This document shows positions 20,075-31,689 of a stretch of DNA of 64,000 nt, piece by piece. The position numbers and the translations under genes were made by a program. The stretch is from the NCBI GenBank assembly GCA_022828595.1, contig JAKGHH010000007.1:65460727-65524726 (forward strand). The letters are read 5' to 3'. Source of the DNA: Nelumbo lutea (Eukaryota; Streptophyta; Magnoliopsida; Proteales; Nelumbonaceae). How positions within the stretch are numbered: the first letter of the stretch is position 1; each line of letters opens with the position of its first letter. A model generated the notes under the pieces. That model saw only the letters and a list, made by a program, of their open reading frames with translations. It ran no database searches and was not told where the DNA came from.

Positions 20075-21122
20075 ATTTGCAGCCCAACTACTTGGGTTGT
20101 GTCGCCTGTGGCCCGACACAAACTTGGACCTGCCTGGCATGATGGTCCATGGGCCGTGCTAGGCTCGACATGATCATGCGGGCTGTGCTGGGTCTGGAGT
20201 TTTAGGTCCATGGATTGACATGACACGGCACGACCGAGTGGGTCGTGTTGCCCGTGGCCGGCATGACCTAGCTTGCAGCCCGACCCGACACGACCCATAT
20301 ATATTATTTATATATTTTATATATAATAAATATTTTATATAAATTATAATTATATAATAATATATAGCATATAATATATGAATAAAATAATATTTTTAAA
20401 TTTTATTATACTAATTTATTTAATAATTGTATATATAAGAAATTTTATAAACACAATTCATATAAAATTAAAATTTTAAGTTTTTTGTTAATTTTTTTAA
20501 ATAAATAGCTTTGGCCCGATGCATGGCCTGACTTGGACCAAGGCTTGGTCCACGGGCCAGCCAACCCGACCCCCAAAATTTTCACTAGGGAGGGCGACAT
20601 GGCCCGAACTTTTTTGTGTGTAAGCACTGAAGCCGATCTTTCATTTGGAGGGCTCTCACAAGTGGATCGTCGGGAAGAAGAAGAAGAAGAAGAAGAAAAA
20701 TCTGAGAGACTGAGATTGTGAGAGGTGAGAGCCAACAATACCGTTGGGAGTTGCCGCATCAGTTGTCGGGCGTCGACTGTGAGAAGACTGAGAGGCTAAG
20801 AGTTGAGATTTGACTGAGAGATGTGAGTACAGTCGGTCCGCCGGCACCGGGTGTCGATTTGACTGAGAGGGCTTGAGGGTGACTGGGTGAGGCAGGGTCA
20901 CAGTTTCGCAGTCGCTAGTCACAGTCGTAGAGTTGTAGTCGCAGGGAGAGGAAGGGTTGAGGCTTGAAAGTTTAAACTTAAAGGGTTTTTGGCTGGTTCG
21001 ATTGATTTTTCCCTCTTTTTTTTGTTTGGTAATTGCTTTCTTTAGAATGTGAATGGGGCCACCATATATCTGTATCCCCACCAATAAGATATTTTCTAAA
21101 AGCACATAATATGTATAATAAG

Positions 21123-21162
<40 letters not shown>

Positions 21163-21390
21163 CGACTAGGCTCGCGAGCTTAATGAGCCGAGCCGTATCT
21201 TGTTCGGCTCGAATAAGATGTGAGCCATATATAGAGCTCGAATTCGGCTCGAAGCTCAGCTTAGTCTGAGCCGAGCCGAGCTTGAATAGCTCGTGAAAAT
21301 CTCGGTTTATTTCCAACCCTAACGGCACGGCCCACACTTTGCGCGGGCCACCCATAGGCCATGCCGTGCCGGCCTGGCATGATCTACTTT
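20075..21390. mobile_element. GC-rich non-autonomous element, hAT-like, ill-defined ends
   Basis: GGCCCGACACAAACTTGG-, CGACCCGACACGACCC- and CACGGCCCACACTTTG-type subterminal blocks are typical of a widespread group of plant non-autonomous hAT elements. The right end TACTTTACACCTCTA (to about 21397) reads inverted TAGAGGTGTAAA, a plausible terminal repeat, but I find no matching left end. The interior holds a GAA run (about 20680-20699), an AC microsatellite and a second block of GAGCCGAGCCGAGC motifs (21180-21290). No transposase is visible. Confidence 0.4.
21127..21159. repeat. (AC)n microsatellite
   Basis: About 16 uninterrupted AC units. Confidence 0.97.
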
Positions 21391-21740
21391 ACACCTCTAT
21401 GCCTACCTCTAAAAATTTAAGAACTAATTTTGAAATTAAGAAGTGCCTCCAGATATTTAAACCAAACAACCATTGACCTCTAAAAAGCAAAGTCTCTAAA
21501 ATTATGAGATTGGTTCAGCACTACCAAATACCACCCAAATGTTTTTATTCACATATCTTAAAATGAAGTTAAGAAACAATAGCATACTGATTTTTACTTA
21601 TTTCACGAGAGACCAATACTAGCAAGTGCCGGGGAAACAAAAATAGAAAACTAAACATTTTGCTAAGGAATGATGGTATCTTTTTTTCCCCTTGCAAAAA
21701 GGAGAATTTATTCATGGAAAAACTGAATAACATAAAGGGC

Positions 21741-22013
21741 AAGGTTTTTAAAATCGGACTAGATAGGGAACTGTTTTGGGGACCGGTTCATGGGTCGAAT
21801 GGTCCAACTGTCTAGTCCGAATGGATGGTCCATTCAAACAAAAAAAAAAGATCAAAAACCATTATCTAGGTTGATGGTTCGATCGCCTGGGTCAGCGATT
21901 CATTGACCAATTCAATGATTTTTGGCCAAAAAGCGGCTTTGGAGTGAAATGGAGGTGACCGGTTCCCTAATTTTCTGGTCTGGCCGTCTAGTCCAGTCTA
22001 GTTTTGAAAACAC
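21741..22013. mobile_element. MITE with imperfect terminal inverted repeats
   Basis: Left end CAAGGTTTTTAAAATCGGAC pairs with the complement of the right end, CAGTGTTTTCAAAACTAGAC; both are followed by GACTAGA-type sequence. The interior has CCGGTTC/GACCGGTT motifs. About 270 bp and no coding capacity. The target duplication is not clear. Confidence 0.6.
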
Positions 22014-22252
22014 TGAAGGGGGAGACGACCAATACACATCACACCCAATATCCCTATATTTTGTGGTGAGAGTATGGGATAACTGAAAAAATGAAAGGAA
22101 ATAACAGAGAAACCATAAGACATAAGTAAAATGTTTGAAATAATAGGTTGGGTTGTCCAGGAACAGGTTTGAAAATTTCCTCACAGAGCACGAACAACAT
22201 TAATATTATCAGAAAGAACGAACTATGATATCTTTTTAGCATTAGTAGTTAA

Positions 22253-24318
22253 CTAGTAGTGTGATGCAAAAGCTTTGTTAAGAAAAAGCTAAACAATAAA
22301 AGACATAAGAGTAGGCATTTGTTTTATATTTTAACCTTTTAAATAATTAATAATTAGTTATATTTTATATACTACTTTTAATATTTCTTACAATATAAAA
22401 ACAACAATAATTAATTTCAGCTAGCTTTCATCAAATCAGTGAAATCGACCAACACAACCCAACTTGACTCGAGTTGGTCGGTTTTCTAGTATTTCTAGTG
22501 GGTTTCAGTTCAGCAATTTCCTAACCTAACCAGGTCGGGTCAATTTCGGTTTGGCCACCTGTAAATCGACAAAAACCAAACTATATATATGTATTAAATA
22601 TAATTTGAATATGGAAAAGTGGAAAAATTCCCATATTCCTTAGTCTAAAATATTTTAAATTATAAATTTAATTTTTTAATAATACCACTATAACTTTTAA
22701 TTTTAATTTTTTAAGTTTAAATCTTTTGAACCAACCAACCAACCCAAAATTAACCCAAACCAATATAACCCGAGTTGGTTGGTTTTCACTAATGGCTGGT
22801 TGGTTTCGGGTGACCAACTCCCCTAACCTAGCCAAATATTTGGTTGGCCAAGCAACCTACAACTAAACCGAACCAACCCATGAACACTCTTAATTTTAGC
22901 TAAACTAATAATTTAATCTCTAATAAATAATTACTAAAAATACAATAAATATAAATTTTAGAATATAGAAATATATAATAAATATAGATTAATATTTTAA
23001 AATTATTATTAAAAAATATCACTATTTTGAAACTTATTTTCTAGAATTATTAAATGATATAAGTGAAATAATATTTTATTATTAGTATATTAATAATTGC
23101 AATTATTATTACATTTTTAATATATATTAAAAACATTTTTTGAAATTTATATTTATTTGAAATCTCCAATACCTCGAAATCATTTAATCTATTTTTCATT
23201 ATTTTAATAATATTTAAAAAATTTTAAATTATTTTTATTTTATATTTTTTGATAAAACATTATTAAATCTATTATAATTATTTTTGTGGTTTTGGTAAAT
23301 TTCTTAAATTTATTACATAATTTCATTCTTTAATCTATTTTTTATTTTTATATCATATTTAAAATATGATTTAGTTATTTTTTACAAATTTAAAATATTT
23401 AAAATTATTTATCTACTTAAATAATATCATTATTTAATTATTTCAATATTACTTATTTTTTAAATTTCATAATCCATATAATTATAAGTTATACTATTAT
23501 TACATAATTTCTTTATTAATTTTGTAAAATATAAAGTCATTATTAATTCAAATACTATGAAATCTATTATAACGATTTGTTACTTTTTATAAAATTTTTA
23601 AGTTTATTGCATAGTTTCATTATTTTAACAATTTAAAAGTTAGTTATGTTAAATATTTCATTATTTAAAATATTTATATAAAATGTAAAATATTTAAAAA
23701 TTTTCATTATTTAAATTTTATTTATTTTAAAGTTATTACACAATATTAAATATTTTGTTATATAATATTTAACAATTTTTAACATTTTGTTAGAATTTTC
23801 GTAAAAGTATAACGTTATTAATAGTATGGATGTTATTAAATCTATGACACTTTTTTGTTTTTTATAAATATTTTAAAATTATTTTATAATTTTTTTATAA
23901 TCTTTAAATAATTATTAATTTTTTTAATTCAAACTTTCTTTTGATATATACAGATGAAAAGTAGGGGATTGGATAAATAGGAATCAAAGATAATTTAGGA
24001 GAGACTTTCTACTAAATTAGGAGATAAATAGGAATTATAGATAATTTAGAAGAAAGTGGTTGATAGTGGTGCCACTTGGCTAAATTAGATTAGATTTTGG
24101 TAGAGATAGATTTTAGGAATTGTTTTAGGAAGGGACATCCAAAGGGATAAACATAGAGGAAAGAATGATGGGGCAGGCATGCTGAGATGTCAAAATGAGA
24201 GAAGGAGAAGGGAGTGATGAGGTGGTTTCATGAGGGAGCAAGGAGGGCTAAAATGGAGAGGGACTTTGAGTTCTCGGTTGGGGTACGTGGCATGTTTCTA
24301 CTTTAGTATATATATAGA
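22253..24318 (-). mobile_element. Helitron copy D with canonical 5' end
   Basis: On the minus strand it starts TCTATATATATACTAAAG at 24318, preceded by A, and ends with CTAG at 22256-22253, followed by T. That is the canonical A|TC...CTAG|T Helitron arrangement. The body (22430-24060) is an inverted relative of copies A and B, including GAAATCGACCAACACAACCC and the ATAGGAATCAAAGATAATTT blocks. The 3' hairpin is degraded. It has neither the MITE nor the hAT insertion present in B and C. The first 255 bp at the 5' side (24064-24318) do not match the other copies. Confidence 0.78.
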
Positions 24319-24539
24319 TGAGAGCAAGGGGAGAAATAAAACAAAAGGACAAAAAAGTAGATAAGCTGAAAGTGAAGATTGTTCTGGTAGTTAGGGGGTA
24401 GCAATTTCCAACCCAACCCATTGAGCTGCCCCACCCACCCATTTATTAACAGGTTGGGTTGCGTTTATTTAGTCCTAAGTTGATGGCGAGTTCACATCTC
24501 TGCCCCACCGTGCCTCTAAAGGAAAGGGAGATCCATCAT

Positions 24540-25637
24540 ATGGATGGCTAAACCATGCAGGAAGGCTGGGAAAAATTTCAAAAATTTCTTACACCCTTTT
24601 GAGAATCCTATTTCGAGTTCTAGAAAACCTACATTTTTCAAGGATCGTTCTTGAAACAAACAGGACCAGATCTGAACCAAAGATTAGGGAGAGAGATACC
24701 CGATAAGGAATCCATGCAAATGCTCCTCCCAATGTAGGTGTTCACGCCCAAAGAGAGTGCCAAATCCGTCTTCCATTGAAGATGACGCAACTTAGGATGA
24801 GACAGGATCAACAGGGAGGTTCTTCAGCAAGAACCCCAATTCTTCAGCAAGAATCACGCCAAGGATGTGAGCACATCTTCAAATTATTTCTTCTAGCAAG
24901 AAATAATATCAAGATCAAATTTTGATCAGTCCAAGATGGAGGTCGAATAGAGTAGGTGGTAGCAAGAACAAAGAGAGAAAAGTTGAACTGAGAATTCAGT
25001 GCTAGGTACTCAATGAAGAGAATTCGCCCTCCTATTTATAATCATCTTTTGGATCAGTTTCCTAATTTGATTAGAAAAGAATTCCTTTGATTCAATTCTA
25101 TATTTGAATTTGGACTCTTAAATGGATAAGACTTATCTTATCCATAGGCTAATCCTATTTTAATTATAAACATAATTCGCCACCTTTTATTTAATCTAAT
25201 TAAATACTCAATTCGATGTGGGCTTTTATGGCCCATTAAGCTTTCAAGCTCACTTCCTTTAATTGCTGGCTAACTTGGTTCTCTTTGTATAGCGTGGGAC
25301 TCTAGTATTGATCTCTACAAAAGCCATATGGGTTAAGCCCAGCCTCTGTTACAAGTCCTGGCCGAATAAACCCCTGAACCCATCAATATGGGCTCTTAGT
25401 GGGCCCAACATCTACACTAGATGGTCCCTGAGTCCAACCACTTTATGAAGGCTTAGGGACTATGGACTTATGTGAGATTAGCCCATCAGGTTTATTATCC
25501 CTAAATGGTCTTACACTTAACCTCTCAGCCCTTACTGATCAAACACTGCTTGACAAGAGATGACATCTCCCTCGGCTGCAAGGTACAGTGCTGCACTCTC
25601 TACTCACATGGATCACAGGAATTAAAACCTTTTGCAA

Positions 25638-25668
<31 letters not shown>

Positions 25669-26300
25669 ATATATATATGTATATCTCTATATAAATATAT
25701 TTTGCAAAAACAAATTTCAAACAAATTTGAAATCCACTGCCGACAATTTAGGTTTCCATCAAAGAGAGTGCATTCCCCGATCATTCACTTTATCCAACAA
25801 AGGGGCTGATCCTATCATTATGATCACCCACTCAGGTGAATTCTCGAACTATCCCAACATACCCAGGTTTTGACCCCCTCTAAGGATCTCACTGATTGAC
25901 ACATCAAAGACAACCCAATTCGACACTTAGTGAAGTACCATAATCGAGTCTATGGGTTAGGTGTAACATTCCAGTTTTTCCCATCTATCTCCAAGTTCCA
26001 CAACAATACTGAAATTTGGTCCTGTTCAGGGTTTTCAGAAAACCCACACTGCATGTACCTCAGGTCTCACCCCGGCAGCTGAAGCCACCCCAACCAACTT
26101 GGCGGTACATTAGTGTCAGCCTTGGCAGGATAAATCTCCCTAAATCTATCCAACGACTGTGAAGATTCTAAATTAACACGAGTCTCATAAGTGTCCAGTT
26201 TAAGAGTATTACACAGAAACACATCAAATCACATGAATCAATTATGCACTTCTATTCATTTACAATAAATGACAATAAGTACATCAATCTGATTGAAGCT
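24540..26300. other. Unclassified insertion-like DNA inside the hAT element
   Basis: No coding frame that I recognise. The moderate GC content and phrases such as CAGCCCTTACTGATCAAACA suggest an old LTR or other non-coding transposon fragment, but I could not pair its ends. A TA microsatellite lies at about 25639-25695; the apparent (IY)n ORFs here are only its translation. Confidence 0.3.
25639..25695. repeat. (TA)n microsatellite, interrupted
   Basis: Two TA runs separated by a TATTAT interruption, then degenerate TATATCTCTATATAAATATA. Confidence 0.9.
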
Positions 26301-26323
26301 AAGGGTACACACTGTCTAACAGC

Positions 26324-27535
26324 CTCACCCCACAATTGCCCCACACAACGTGCGATTGACACTTGTCCAATCGCACGCGGTGGGGCATTCCCGTGTGTGG
26401 GGCTAACGGGATGGACGTTAACCCCGTCCGTTAGCCCCAAAACGATCTCAAAAAGGCAAACTGCGAGCTTCTCCCATATTCCCGCCCCCCCTGAACCTCA
26501 AATCGTAGGCTCTGACCCCGTTCTAGCCCGAGCTCAGATCTCCGCTCCCATCTCCGGCATCTGTGATCGCTTCGGTCATCAGGTAGACTTCTAGACGGCC
26601 AAACCCCATACCCATTAGCTTCGAGCTTCCTATCCACTTTAATCCAATATTGGACCAAAAACGACTACCAGGATTTAGGAAGTAGGAAGCCGTTGTTTTG
26701 TCTGCCTTGGCTTGGCCCGGGTGTCTGTTCGCTCTTCTCTTCCTATATTTTGAGACTTTCTCCTCTTAGACAATTCTCTTCTTTCCCTCTAGTCTTTCTA
26801 CTCGTTCATTCGTTGGTTTTGTGCATATTACTATATGCAGTAGACAGTACAAAGAAGAAGCATTCAATCCAATACAAACTTACCTCTTCATTTAATTTAG
26901 ACCTCTACTTCTCTCACCACCCATCTTTATATGTGCATCAGACACTCATACCCCTCCTCCTTGTTCTTCTTCTGTGTATATACCAATGCCTGCCGAGCCA
27001 TCTCTCCTCCTCTTTCTCGTCGTTGTTATTTCCACCCATGGCCATGGCGACGACACCGCCCCCTCATCGTCGTCAACCAATGAGTCATCATTCTGCAATT
27101 TCATGGCTGTGCTGTTTGGGGTCGGGGTGATCACCGTGGTGATGATCTGGGACACATAGTCCATCGACACTAGCTAGTGAGAGTTTCAATTACTTGCCAC
27201 CACCTCTGTTTTTTTTTTTGTTTTTTTTTTTTCAATTAGGTGAGACTAGCTAGTGTAGCTCCAATCTCTGTTTTTCAATATGGGACACACTTGGTGACCA
27301 AAGTGATCACCGGTGCCGGAGATGGGGGCAGAGATCTGAGCTCGGGTTAGAATGGTGTTCAAAGCCTCCAATTTGAGGTTCAGGGAGCGGGAATATGGGA
27401 GAAACTCGCACTTTGCCCTTTTGAAATCGTTTTGGGGCTAACATTCATCCAGTTAGCCTTGCATGCGGGAACGCCCCACCGCGTGCGACTAGAAAGGTGT
27501 TAGTGACGTTGTGTGGGGCGAGGTGCGGTGCGACA
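26324..27535. mobile_element. Foldback element with about 260-bp inverted arms (Pack-MULE-like)
   Basis: The left arm (26324-26585) and right arm (27288-27535) are inverted copies of each other. Shared blocks, read from outside in, include GCCCCACACAACG, TCGCACGCGGTGGGGC, GTTAGCCCCAAAACGAT, CTCCCATATTCCCGC, CCTGAACCTCAAAT and CGAGCTCAGATCTC. Long terminal inverted repeats with a single-copy-like centre fit a Mutator-like element carrying a gene fragment. The centre (26586-27287) contains the 57-codon ORF at 26986. No target duplication was defined. Confidence 0.68.
26986..27159 (+). CDS. 57-residue ORF, secreted or membrane peptide-like
   Basis: The ORF starts MPAEPSLLLFLVVVIS, a hydrophobic segment like a signal peptide, followed by a polar serine-rich stretch with one Asn-Glu-Ser site and APSSSS. 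It ends with a second hydrophobic segment (MAVLFGVGVITVVMIW) and stops after DT. The layout resembles small arabinogalactan-type or tail-anchored peptides, but I do not recognise a family and assign no function. It lies between the inverted arms of the Pack-MULE-like element, so it may be a captured gene fragment. The upstream 250 bases are pyrimidine-rich, as plant 5' leaders can be. Whether it is transcribed is unknown. Confidence 0.35.
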   Translation: MPAEPSLLLFLVVVISTHGHGDDTAPSSSSTNESSFCNFMAVLFGVGVITVVMIWDT

Positions 27536-27637
27536 GAGATGTGACGGGTCAGTTAACCCAATAAAGGATAGCTTAGGGAGGATTGGGTCATGGTACCCAA
27601 TGGGTTATGGGTATCCATTAAAAAGATCAGGAATTTT

Positions 27638-27640
<3 letters not shown>

Positions 27641-27694
<54 letters not shown>
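27641..27694. repeat. (AT)n microsatellite
   Basis: About 27 uninterrupted AT units, just outside the right arm of the foldback element. Confidence 0.97.
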
Positions 27695-27700
<6 letters not shown>

Positions 27701-28980
27701 CTGATTTTCTTTCTTCCCTCTATTCTTCTGTTCGTTCATCTCTCTCTTTGTTCCAACCCTAATATGAGGTTGGAGATGGCAGCTAACCATTTTCTAACTC
27801 TAGATTACCCTATGTATCTCTTTTTCTCCTCCTCTCTAATTAGAAAAACCCTAATCAGCACGAAATCAACAATAGCAAGGTTCTGGTGGCTGAACCTTGG
27901 ACACAGGAAACTCCCATCCATTTGCACTGTTTAATAGATGAGTTCCGTGAGTGTGGATTTCTCCATTCCTGTTTTAGTTTCAGTAGAATCTCTTATTAGT
28001 ATTATCTTTCTAGAGACCAAGGTAGAACCGCTGCTCTTCGGTGGCAACTTTCTTTTTGATAATAATGATGGACCGATGAAACTTTACAGAGCTTGGTTTT
28101 GCCAGATTTTTTTTTGTTCTCTGGGAGCTAAAGAACCAACGACCACCAATTCCCAAACTTCACAAGATAAAACTTGATAGAGCTTTATTGGCTGGGTTTG
28201 ATTAATATCACCAATCCACCATTTTAAAGCTGCAATCACAATCTACTTTTCAGTGGACGCTTAATAGAACTGAGTCATTACCATTATTTTATGGTTTTGT
28301 ATCTTTAATTGAAAATGAACAAGTGAAAGTAGACTTTTGAAATTTATTTTTGGTCTTCCATTAAATTGTCATTTGCCATGTTACACTAGCAATGATTTCT
28401 TCATTCCAATTGAAGAAAGAAATTCCAACTTCCTGTTAATTTTGCAATTTCTCTATTTTCTTTGTTTTTGAAGCATTGATCATGATATTTTACAATTTCT
28501 CTATTTTCTGCAGTTTCTATTAAATTTCTATAACTTTTGCTTTTCTTTGTAACTTTTGTTGATTTTCTTCATTTTCTGTTTTTATATAACTTTGGGATTA
28601 TTGTTCTGCAATTTCTGTTTTTTATTTTTTTATTTTTGGAAAAAGGTAATGTAATTTATTCAGCACATAAAAGAGAGTTACTTCAAGACCCAACATAAAA
28701 GAGTTATTCTGCATTTCTGCAATTTCTGTTTTTATTTTTTTTGCAGTTTCTGTTTTTTATTTTGTATTTTCTATTTTTTTTTGTAAATTCTATCATTTTC
28801 CTTCATTTTCTATGCTATTATTTTATAATTTTTGTTATATTTATTCTGTAATTTCCGGGTTTTCTTTGTATATTATTTTTTTGTAAATTATATATATATA
28901 TATATATTTTCATTTTGCCTTTTTTTTTCTATAATTTCTGTTAAGTTTTGCATTTCTGCAATTTATGCTATATTCTGTCT
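27695..28980. other. T-rich DNA of the hAT element interior, no gene recognised
   Basis: Repeated phrases such as TTCTGCAATTTCTGTTTTTA and CTATTTTCT make up a low-complexity T-rich region (28340-28980). The ORF at 27938-28177 has no recognisable motif. Confidence 0.4.
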
Positions 28981-29167
28981 CATTTAATGAATTAAAAGAT
29001 TAATGGGCTGGGTTTGGTACTTGGGTCAAGGCAGGTTTGGATTGAATCCGACCCATTTAATTTTATCTATGGGTCATTAACAGGTTGGTGGGTTAGAATC
29101 GTTAGATGAGTTCGGTTGAAGCTCAACACAAACCCATCCAACTGCCACCCTACTGCCTACTGGTAGT

Positions 29168-29533
29168 TGCCAACGAGCTGGAACTAATGCATTCAATGAT
29201 TCAAATGACGTTACTCATGGATAAAGCTGAAGGTGGATTTGGCAGCTCCCTTAATAAAGTGAAAAATAAGTCTGTTTTCCAGATCCATATTGACGTTTTC
29301 GGTTACTACAAATAGATATCTGGACACACGTTAAAAACAGGCCATTTTGTAGATGTTCTTCGTATTCCCAGAGTATAATTTTTTTTCATTACTTATGGCC
29401 CATCATGGCTTTGCTTTTACTGTTTGAAAAACACCGACGAACTGCAGTTCCTTTACATATAAAGAGCTCATCTGATAAAATAAAAATAGGTGCATAATGG
29501 GACAGAAAATGTAGAAGTTAGCTCGGTACATTT
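29168..29533 (-). other. 3' flank of the WD40 gene
   Basis: Non-coding 366 bases between the hAT target duplication and the WD40 stop codon; it probably holds the 3' UTR. I could not identify a poly(A) signal with confidence. The 69-codon ORF on the plus strand (29106-29315) crosses the transposon boundary and is not a gene. Confidence 0.4.
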
Positions 29534-31361
29534 TTAGGCCAATTTGTGCAACCCAATGTGCAGATCAGAAGATATGGAAATGAGAAGTGGGATGGAATGG
29601 TGCCAAACTGCTTTAAAAACTCTCTTCTGGTGTGCTTTTATTGATTGAGAAGGTCTTTGAGCATTGTACCTGATATCAAAGATATGGATCATGGGGTCTG
29701 CTGAGCCAGATGTGATGTATAAACCATCAGGAGACCAAGACTGATTTATTAGGGCAGATTGTGATTCACTATTTTCTTGCTTCCATCCAAATGCATGAAT
29801 CTCAGTCTGCCTCAACCTGATATCAAACAACCGAAGCTGCTTCTCGGGAGCCCTGCAGATAGGCAAAAGCAATGCATATGTGAAAACATCCATGCAGTGA
29901 CAACATAGTAGAACAATAGGTGTAATTTGTACATAAACATTTTATGTGCCAATTTGATGGCAAATTAGCAGAGCAAAAGGTTGACAAACACTTAAAAACT
30001 GAAGCCTCCCACTGCAACTAACTAATTGAACCTCTTATGACTTAGAGCCTCAAAAAAACCAAGAGCAGGGAAATGGCAAAATTTGTAGCAGCATCCTATG
30101 TATGACAGTTTTAACTGGAACAAAGAAACAAATTAGTGATTAAATTCATATAGGCTAAGGGCTGTCAATGGACTCCTAAAGCCCGACACCTGATTTGACT
30201 ACAAATCCAATTATCCCAGATTTGGATGTTAGAACTCACATCCAATTAATAATCAGATCAGATATGGATTTAACTCCATCCAGTCCAATTAAAATCCACA
30301 TTCACTATATATAAGATATTATGTACAATTACATAAAGGGTATAAATGATATATTTAATATTTTATATATATATATATATATATTTATACATGTATAAGT
30401 AAAAAATAACTAGGTTTTCTAAAATTCTTTTAATTTCTTATCATTTTAAATAAGATGGATGTGGATTAAGTTCAAATCCAATCTGAGTCCAACATTTCGG
30501 ATTTCAGATTGGATTTGGATCCAGGGGTTGATGATTGAATCAGATGTGTACCAGATCAATCAATTCTGATCTGTTAACAACTCTAGGTGAATAGGTTGAG
30601 CTTGTTCCACATCCATGCATATCATGTTTACAGGTCAATATCATTTCTGAAGCTACTTCTGTGCAACTGCAACACATCAACATTGTTATCTAGGAAGGAC
30701 TAGTTCGATAGGTGAAATGAAGCAACTCAATCACAGGTTCTCAGTTCTCTTAAATTCTTTTCAGTTGACTGAATTGTGTATTGTTGCAGACTAACAAAAC
30801 AAAATCTCCGTTGTGTAGTAAATGGCATGACTAACAGAAAAAATATTTGTGAGCATAAAAGTATAGATATGAAAAAGTCAAGTTGATAAAAATAAGGCTC
30901 CTGTAGCAAATTCTTTAGTTCCTCACCCTGTTTGCACCATGAATAGGTTGAAGTCCAACGGATTGGGCAACACACTCATGCATTTACTTTCTATTTGATG
31001 CTTGAAATCAGCTCTTCCAGCTAGCAAATCAAATCCAATGATTCTCTTGTCTGCACCAACGGACATTACAATCTGCTTTTGCTGCATGCCAGCAACTCCC
31101 ATGACAGCTGAAGAATGCAGATTCCTGTGTAAGGCCTTTGGTTTCCATAAGTTTTCACCAGTTTTCTCATTCCAAAGTATCACAGCATGATCACTTCCAC
31201 CAGTTGCGAAACATAAATCAACCCATGGCATGAAAACTATGCTATTGATAATTCCCTTAAGATGAGGCTTTTCTTCCAAGAAGGTTACTCTCTTCCTCTG
31301 TCCATAATCAAAAACAAAAACAGAGGCAATATTCTCCACATGAGTATTGTCATGGACATGA
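29534..31361 (-). CDS. WD40-repeat protein, C-terminal two exons
   Basis: Two spliced exons encode the C-terminal half of a beta-propeller scaffold protein; the partner and process are not evident. Exon 31361 (approximate)-30937 carries SVFVFDYGQ, VFMPWVDLCFATGGSDHA-VILW and VGADKRIIGFDLLAG. Exon 29852-29534 carries KQLRLFDIRL, INQSWSPDGLYITSGSADP-MIHIFDIR, KAHQKRVFKAVWHHS and ISSDLHIGLHKLA, then TAA. These are four blade-like WD40 units with the GH-type and WD-like (FD, LW) positions. The donor GG|GTGAGG and acceptor CTGCAG|GG join in frame as QTG-APEK. Both exons are fully open, so the gene may be active. The upstream boundary is poorly supported: on the coding strand the exon is preceded by an A-rich tract, not a pyrimidine tract. 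No earlier WD40 exon is visible to the right, where copia and L1 debris follow. It is either a truncated gene or one with very long TE-filled introns. Confidence 0.75.
30158..30588. mobile_element. hAT-like MITE in the WD40 intron
   Basis: Left end TAAGGGCTGTCAATGG and right end inverted TAGAGTTGTTAACAG are imperfect terminal repeats. Subterminal ATCCAATT, GGATTTGGATCC and AGATTGGATT motifs repeat on both sides of an AT-rich centre. It has no coding capacity. Target duplication not confirmed. Confidence 0.5.
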
Positions 31362-31689
31362 AAGACATGAACTTACTGACATTGTTTTTTTTTTTTTTGT
31401 AAAATGGAAGCATATCAGAAAAACTATGCATTTTGCAGGCCTCAAATTATTACAATGTTTAGGACTTGTATTCCTTTGAGAGTTGAGCAGACACCTACTT
31501 TATGTAGATGTGCCGAGGACACGGCAGGAAACGATGTCAGATACAGAATTTAAACTAAAAATTGAAGTATCTGATACAATAAGGCATCCTTGTACAGGTA
31601 TCCTGGTGAAAAATGCAACTGAGCTATAATTCATATAAATGTTTGAGATAAAAAGGCTATCTGAGTCAATGAAATATATCATATAATGA

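Larger units (their letters stand above)
24392..29159. mobile_element. Large hAT-like element (4.8 kb) with nested insertions
   Basis: Flanked by an exact 8-bp duplication CTGGTAGT (24384-24391 and 29160-29167). The left end is TAGGGGGTAGCAATTTCC; the right end is CAACTGCCACCCTACTGCCTA (inverted TAGGCAGTAGGGTGGCAG), so terminal repeats are short and imperfect. Both ends are followed inward by CCAACCCAACCC/AACAGGTTGGTGGGTT-type motifs common in plant hAT elements. I see no transposase ORF. The inside is a mosaic: undefined DNA (24540-26240), a foldback Pack-MULE-like element (26324-27535), a TA microsatellite and T-rich DNA to 28950. Confidence 0.62.

Noticed and set aside
20656..21355. ORFs ending in poly-Val-Cys or poly-Thr-His
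   Set aside because: Translations of the AC microsatellite and GC-rich element.
25505..25873. ORFs rich in Ile-Tyr repeats on both strands
   Set aside because: They are translations of a TA microsatellite; the same applies at 27513-27934 and 63064-63285.
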